DNA of 9,571 nt from Bacteroidales bacterium (GTDB lineage Bacteria > Bacteroidota > Bacteroidia > Bacteroidales > JAADJA01): positions 1 to 9,571 of the forward strand of contig JAOZLR010000074.1 of NCBI GenBank assembly GCA_029934735.1. The letters run 5' to 3'. Shown here one piece after another: positions 5,364 through 9,571 of this stretch. The notes beneath the pieces are model-generated. The model was not told the origin of the DNA. It was given only the letters and a program-made list of their open reading frames with translations, and did not search any database. How positions within the stretch are numbered: the stretch's first letter is position 1; every line of letters starts with the position of its first letter. Made by a program: the position numbers and the translations under genes.

Positions 5364-6293
5364 ATGGAAAGCAATCAGTATGACGTAATTGTAATAGGAG
5401 CCGGACCTGCCGGATTGACGGCAGGAATCTATTCGTCAAGGGCTAAGATGAAAACCCTGATTATTGATACCGGAACAATCGGTGGCCAGATGATATTGAC
5501 TTTTGAAATTGCCAACTACCCGGGTGTTGAAAGCACCACAGGATATCAACTGGCAAAAACAATGAAGAACCAGGCAAAAAATTTTGGCTGTGACATTTTG
5601 TCAAATGTCAGGTTAACGGATGTTGAGTTTGATAGCAAAATAAAGTCGGTTACAATTAATGATAAGGACAAATACGCAGCAAAAGTAATTATCTGGGCAA
5701 CTGGTGGAAGATCGAGAATGCTTAATGTCCCGGGAGAAAAGAAGTTTAAAGGCAGAGGGATTTCATACTGCGCAACCTGTGATGGAGATTTCTTTCAGGA
5801 TAAGGAGATTGTTGTTATTGGAGGAGGAAACAGTGCCCTTGAGGAAGCTGTCGCTTTGACAAAGTATGCCAGCAAAGTTACGATTATTCACGAGTTTGAT
5901 CATTTTCAGGCTTTTGAACATGCTGTATCTGAAGCCAGAAAGAATCCAAAGATCAATTTCATTATGGAATCACACGTTGTAGAATTCACTGGCGGTGATA
6001 GTCTGGAAAAGGTGAAGATTAAAAATCTGGAAACAGGTGATATTTCAGAAAAGAAAATCGACGGAGCTTTCATCTTTGTCGGCTACGAAGCAAACAACGA
6101 TTTTCTAAAAGATAAGGATATTAAGCTGAATGACTGGAATGAAGTACTTGTCAATAACAATTACCAAACAAGTGTAGAAGGAGTCTTTGCGGCAGGAGAT
6201 GCCCTGGCAAAAAGGTACAGACAAATTACAACTGCGGTTGCTGACGGGACAATAGCTGCTCTAAATGCAATTGAGTATATTAACAGGAAATGA
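5364..6293 (+). CDS. trxB: Thioredoxin reductase-like flavoprotein lacking the NADPH-specific HRRxxxR motif
   Basis: A low-molecular-weight FAD disulfide reductase that should pass electrons to the thioredoxin-like protein encoded just upstream. The 309 residues are of normal length. They show the FAD Rossmann motif GAGPAG (12-17), GGQM (40-43), ATGG (112-115), the redox-active CATC (136-139, followed by DGDFF), the second dinucleotide motif GGGNSA (153-158) and the FAD-binding GVFAAGD (273-279). The motif HRRDxFRA that follows the second nucleotide strand in E. coli-type enzymes reads HEFDHFQA here (176-183), so the three arginines for the NADPH 2'-phosphate are Glu177, Phe178 and Gln182. 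The glycine motif is intact, so NADH is a plausible donor; ferredoxin or another donor cannot be excluded. The ATG follows the thioredoxin stop by 9 bp, one operon. The symbol reflects family membership, not proven NADPH activity. Confidence 0.93.
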   Translation: MESNQYDVIVIGAGPAGLTAGIYSSRAKMKTLIIDTGTIGGQMILTFEIANYPGVESTTGYQLAKTMKNQAKNFGCDILSNVRLTDVEFDSKIKSVTINDKDKYAAKVIIWATGGRSRMLNVPGEKKFKGRGISYCATCDGDFFQDKEIVVIGGGNSALEEAVALTKYASKVTIIHEFDHFQAFEHAVSEARKNPKINFIMESHVVEFTGGDSLEKVKIKNLETGDISEKKIDGAFIFVGYEANNDFLKDKDIKLNDWNEVLVNNNYQTSVEGVFAAGDALAKRYRQITTAVADGTIAALNAIEYINRK

Positions 6294-6414
6294 TGTTAAG
6301 AAATCATTAACTTAAAAAAAATATTAACAAATTGATTTAGTGTTATATTCAGATAATCAGGCAACAATGTAATTAAGTATTGAAAATGTAAAAAATGTTT
6401 AATAATTTTTATTA

Positions 6415-6442
6415 TTGCAAAATGATTTTTTATTTATACTTG
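6415..6442 (+). promoter_or_regulatory. Possible promoter of the TonB-dependent receptor gene
   Basis: TATACTTG (6435-6442) has one mismatch to TAnnTTTG, and a TTG (6415-6417, within ATTG) lies 17 nt upstream. The box ends 36 nt before the ATG at 6479, giving a leader of about 30 nt, close to the other promoters in the window. The 185-bp gap from the reductase gene holds no clear terminator. Tentative. Confidence 0.4.
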
Positions 6443-6478
6443 CAATGTAAAAAAAAATCCTAACTTAAATTTACATTT

Positions 6479-9214
6479 ATGAAGAAAATTTTACTTAATT
6501 CATTACTGATTACTGCTTTCGTACTCTTTGCAGGTACAATATTTGCACAAAGCGGGATCAAAGGTGTCATAAGAGATGCTGACACAGAAGAAACACTTAT
6601 CGGGGCAAATATCACCCTGGAAGGTACAACTTATGGTACTGTTACCGATGCTGACGGCCGCTTCACGTTGGAAGCCCCAGCCGGAAACTATGTACTTAAT
6701 ATTAGTTATATCGGATACGATAAAAAAGTGGCAGATGTAACAGTTGAATCAGAAAAGTACACTAAACTTGGTGCTTTGTCCATAGAAGCTAGTGCTATTG
6801 GTCTTGGTGGGGTTAGTGTTATTGCTGACTATGCAAAAGATCGTGAAACTCCAGTTGCATTATCTAATGTAACAAAGAAAGAGTTGGAATTCCAATTGGG
6901 TTCTCGGGATCTTCCATTGGTTATGAATGCCACACCTTCTGTGTATGCTACAACACAAGGGGGAGGTTCAGGAGATGCACGTATTAATGTTCGTGGTTTT
7001 AACCAAAGAAACGTTGCTATTATGATTAACGGTGTTCCTGTTAATGATATGGAAAATGGTTGGGTTTATTGGTCAAACTGGGATGGAATTGCAGATGCAA
7101 CCTCATCTATTCAAATGCAGAGAGGCTTAAGTGCTGTTAATCTTGCAACCCCTTCTATTGGAGGAACAATGAACATATTAACAAGTCCGGCAGATATGAA
7201 AGCCGGAGGATCTGCCAGATTTGAGTACGGTTCAGGAAATTTCTATAAAGCTACTCTATCAGGACATTCTGGGTTGATTAATGAAAAATTTGCTGTGAGC
7301 GTTAGTGCTGTTCGCAAAGTCGGGCAAGGGGTCGTTGACAAAACCTGGACTGATGCCTGGGCATATTATCTTGGCGCAAGTTACAATATCAGCAAGAACC
7401 ACCGTCTGGAAATTTATGCTATAGGTGCACCTCAACGACACGGACAAAATCTATATAAGCAAAATGCGGCTGCTTATGATAGTACTTTTGCAAAAGATAT
7501 AGGAGCAGACCAAAGTTCAATTGATGCCTTTCCACAATCAGACAATGGAAGGCTTTATAATGAAAATTGGAATGTTGTTGATGAAAACTACGATGGTAAG
7601 CAAAGCTTCAATGGAAAAACCTTTGACAGGCATGATAAAGGCTTCCTTAATGAAAGAGAAAATTTTTATCACAAACCCATTACCAACCTGAACTGGTATG
7701 CTCAATGGAGTGAGAAAGTTTCTCAGTTTACTACAGTCTATTATTCCGGAGGTACAGGTGGTGGTACAGGTACTTATGGAAAACTGCAATATGACTATGA
7801 TAGTGAGCCCACAAGAATTGTAAATTGGAATGCTACCATCGACAGCAACCTGTCACCAACCTATTCCAGACAAGGTATCCTCAGAAACTCTGTAAATAAC
7901 CAGTGGACCGTTGGTGCAATCTCCAAAGTAAAAGTTGCTTTTACTGAAAAATTTAAAATGCAATTTGGCATTGACTGGAGAACTGCAGAAATAGACCACT
8001 TCAGGGAAGTACGTGACTTGCTAGGCTTAACCTCATATACATATACTGGTAATCAATTTGATACTGACCCGAGTCAACACGAAAAAGAATTAGGTGATAA
8101 AATTGCTTATCATAACACTAATACTGTTGACTGGCTTGGTGCTTTTGCACAGGCTGAATACACAACAGGAAACTTATCAGTTTATGGCACACTAGGATAT
8201 TCAATGATTAAATACTCTTATGTTAATCATTTCAAAACTGCCGACACATTAGCTAATGGCAATCCAGATATAGCCAGCGGAGAGCTGGCATCGGAAACAG
8301 ACTGGATTACCGGCTATCAAATTAAAGTGGGTGCTAACTATAATATTTCTGAAACATTCAGCGTATTTGCTAATGTTGGTTTAATTTCAAAAGTACCTAT
8401 CTTCGATAACGTAATTGACGATGCAGATGGAACTGTTGCACAAGACCCTGTAAATGAGCATTTCACTTCATTCGAGGTAGGAGTTATTTATAACTCTGTG
8501 AATGACAAATTGAGATTAAAAGGTAATTATTACTATACTAACTGGTCAGACAGATCTTTTACAAGAAGTGTCAGGATTGACTCGGCTACAACAGGAATTG
8601 CGTTTATTACAGGAATGGACCAAAATCATCAGGGTTTTGAATTTGAAGGAACTTACCGCCCTATCAAATTTATTGGAATCGGTGCTATTGCTTCAATAGC
8701 AAACTGGAAATACCTAAACGATGTAAATGCAACAATTAAAGATTATGACAATTTAAGTGGTGGTATTATTGAAGATTCTGTTAATGTTTATGCAAAAGAC
8801 CTAAAAGTTGGTGATGCTCCACAAACTCAATTTGGCCTATCTGCAACAATATACCCAGCCAGAGGAATGAATATTATGTTCACCTGGAAGTATAATGCCA
8901 ATTACTTTGCAGATTTCGATCCTACGAGAAGGGATGATGAAACTGACAGACAGCAGGTATGGGAACTTCCATCATTCTCTGTATTTGATTTACACTTTAG
9001 TTATCAGATTCCATTGAAAGGCAAAGTTGGCCTGGATGTATATGCACATGTTTTCAACCTCTTCAATACTGTCTACGTTCAGGATGCCCTTGACAATAGT
9101 GCTTATAATGGAAATAGTGGTCCAAATGATGAATTTAATCACGATGTAAACAGAGCTGAAGTTTTTCTTGGTTTGCCAAGAACATTCAACGTAGGTGTTA
9201 AAATTTCATTATAA
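6479..9214 (+). CDS. TonB-dependent outer-membrane receptor with CarboxypepD_reg-like N-terminus
   Basis: An outer-membrane barrel that imports a ligand using energy from TonB-ExbBD; the ligand cannot be told from sequence. Of 911 residues, 1-24 are a Sec signal peptide (Lys-Lys, hydrophobic core, end in I-F-A-Q). Residues 25-105 form a carboxypeptidase-regulatory-like beta-sandwich (GVIRDADTEETLIGANI, 29-45; GTVTDADGRF, 53-62; YIGYDKK, 77-83), common in Bacteroidota receptors. The plug spans about 120-236, with RINVRGFNQRNVAIMINGVP (168-187), the DMENGWVYWSNW loop (190-201) and IQMQRGLSAV (211-220). The rest is barrel with aromatic-rich alternating strands and a Gly/Thr-rich loop (about 423-434). 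The end, FNVGVKISL, is barrel-like. It is shorter than typical SusC proteins and no SusD gene follows, so a glycan-uptake SusCD pair is unlikely. Monocistronic with a strong terminator; the next gene is a surface phosphodiesterase. Confidence 0.95.
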   Translation: MKKILLNSLLITAFVLFAGTIFAQSGIKGVIRDADTEETLIGANITLEGTTYGTVTDADGRFTLEAPAGNYVLNISYIGYDKKVADVTVESEKYTKLGALSIEASAIGLGGVSVIADYAKDRETPVALSNVTKKELEFQLGSRDLPLVMNATPSVYATTQGGGSGDARINVRGFNQRNVAIMINGVPVNDMENGWVYWSNWDGIADATSSIQMQRGLSAVNLATPSIGGTMNILTSPADMKAGGSARFEYGSGNFYKATLSGHSGLINEKFAVSVSAVRKVGQGVVDKTWTDAWAYYLGASYNISKNHRLEIYAIGAPQRHGQNLYKQNAAAYDSTFAKDIGADQSSIDAFPQSDNGRLYNENWNVVDENYDGKQSFNGKTFDRHDKGFLNERENFYHKPITNLNWYAQWSEKVSQFTTVYYSGGTGGGTGTYGKLQYDYDSEPTRIVNWNATIDSNLSPTYSRQGILRNSVNNQWTVGAISKVKVAFTEKFKMQFGIDWRTAEIDHFREVRDLLGLTSYTYTGNQFDTDPSQHEKELGDKIAYHNTNTVDWLGAFAQAEYTTGNLSVYGTLGYSMIKYSYVNHFKTADTLANGNPDIASGELASETDWITGYQIKVGANYNISETFSVFANVGLISKVPIFDNVIDDADGTVAQDPVNEHFTSFEVGVIYNSVNDKLRLKGNYYYTNWSDRSFTRSVRIDSATTGIAFITGMDQNHQGFEFEGTYRPIKFIGIGAIASIANWKYLNDVNATIKDYDNLSGGIIEDSVNVYAKDLKVGDAPQTQFGLSATIYPARGMNIMFTWKYNANYFADFDPTRRDDETDRQQVWELPSFSVFDLHFSYQIPLKGKVGLDVYAHVFNLFNTVYVQDALDNSAYNGNSGPNDEFNHDVNRAEVFLGLPRTFNVGVKISL

Positions 9215-9233
9215 ATTATTTCAACTAAATATT

Positions 9234-9265
9234 AAAAGCCCTGGAAAACAATCCAGGGCTTTTTT
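9234..9265 (+). terminator. Strong rho-independent terminator after the receptor gene
   Basis: A perfect 12-bp stem (arms 9234-9245 and 9252-9263, core GCCCTGGA/TCCAGGGC) with a 6-nt AAACAA loop ends in a run of six T (9260-9265). It starts 20 nt after the receptor stop codon. Because of its A-rich left side it may also work on the opposite strand. It ends only 5 nt before the ATG of the next gene. Confidence 0.93.
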
Positions 9266-9270
9266 CAATT

Positions 9271-9571
9271 ATGAAAAAAATAATTCTATTGTCAGGTCTA
9301 TTGATTCTCATTTTCTCTGCTTGCCGGCAGGTATCGGATAATACTGGCTCAACTCCTTATGTTATTATGCTCTCCCTTGATGGCTTTCGTTGGGATTATT
9401 CCGATAAAGCACCTACACCAAATCTTGATAAAATTGCAAAAATGGGGATTAAAGCCGAATCATTACAGCCTTCGTTTCCATCAAAAACTTTTCCGAATCA
9501 TTACACAATTGCTACGGGCCTATATCCCGATCATCATGGAATTGTGCTTAATACATTTTATGACCCTGAAA
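9271..9571 (+). CDS. Ectonucleotide pyrophosphatase/phosphodiesterase (NPP) family lipoprotein, N-terminal 100 residues (cut by right edge)
   Basis: An alkaline-phosphatase-superfamily enzyme of the type I phosphodiesterase/nucleotide pyrophosphatase family, which cleaves phosphodiester or pyrophosphate bonds using two zinc ions and a threonine nucleophile. The first 17 residues are a lipoprotein signal, Lys-Lys and a hydrophobic core ending in FSAC, with Cys18 as the lipidated residue. The catalytic domain begins at about 29: YVIMLSLDGFRWDY (30-43) holds the first metal aspartate D37. SFPSKTFPNHYTIATG (68-83) contains the predicted nucleophile Thr73 and the usual FPNHY. YPDHHGI (85-91) is also typical. 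The frame is open to the window edge; full-length members are about 400-450 residues. An Arg directly follows Cys18, so surface or periplasmic placement cannot be fixed. The ATG lies 5 nt after a strong terminator, so its promoter is unclear. Substrate unknown; nucleotides or phospholipid head groups are possible. Confidence 0.92.
   Translation, partial: MKKIILLSGLLILIFSACRQVSDNTGSTPYVIMLSLDGFRWDYSDKAPTPNLDKIAKMGIKAESLQPSFPSKTFPNHYTIATGLYPDHHGIVLNTFYDPE

Noticed and set aside
6295..6311. GTTAA/TTAAC inverted repeat just after the reductase stop codon
   Set aside because: A five-pair, AT-only stem followed by A rather than T on the plus strand; too weak for a terminator.
7751..7771. Direct repeat GGTACAGGT (two copies) in the receptor gene
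   Set aside because: It encodes a Gly/Thr-rich extracellular loop; the repeat is in frame, short and explained by the protein sequence.

Overview
The window looks like a chromosomal segment of a member of the Bacteroidota. Three things point there: a parA-parB-DUF5683-dapB gene order, a DUF3276 (PUR-alpha-like) gene, and several promoters of the Bacteroidota type (TTTG about 20 nt upstream of TAnnTTTG) with no Shine-Dalgarno sequences. A CarboxypepD_reg-type TonB-dependent receptor fits the same phylum. The DNA is AT-rich and densely coding. I see no tRNA, rRNA, insertion sequence, CRISPR array or prophage gene, and no parS-like CACGTG palindrome. The genus cannot be named from this.

Layout. 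Positions 1-3697 lie on the minus strand. In transcription order they hold a DUF3276 nucleic-acid-binding protein (own promoter and terminator), parA and parB (11-bp overlap), a DUF5683 envelope protein and dapB, which runs off the left edge. Positions 3698-3906 form a divergent promoter region. From 3907 everything is on the plus strand: an SH3-NlpC/P60 peptidase without a signal peptide, a 326-bp gap, a thioredoxin-like protein and thioredoxin reductase 9 bp apart, a 911-residue TonB-dependent receptor ended by a strong intrinsic terminator, and the start of an NPP-type phosphodiesterase lipoprotein cut by the right edge.

How they work together. ParA and ParB are the chromosome segregation pair. 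They are followed by an envelope protein of unknown role and by a lysine/diaminopimelate biosynthesis enzyme; a promoter overlapping the end of parB probably gives the last two genes their own transcription. The NlpC/P60 protein probably cuts cell-wall peptides. The receptor and the phosphodiesterase are cell-surface proteins that may or may not share a substrate.

Most unusual part. The thioredoxin/thioredoxin reductase pair (5016-6293) departs from the textbook system on both sides. The reductase keeps its FAD fold, redox CATC and dinucleotide-binding glycines, but the three arginines of HRRxxxR that bind the NADPH 2'-phosphate are replaced by Glu, Phe and Gln. The thioredoxin has no WCGPC; it has Cys-Cys-Gly-Arg-Met-Gly-Pro-Met-Cys. 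This suggests a dedicated redox couple that does not run on NADPH.
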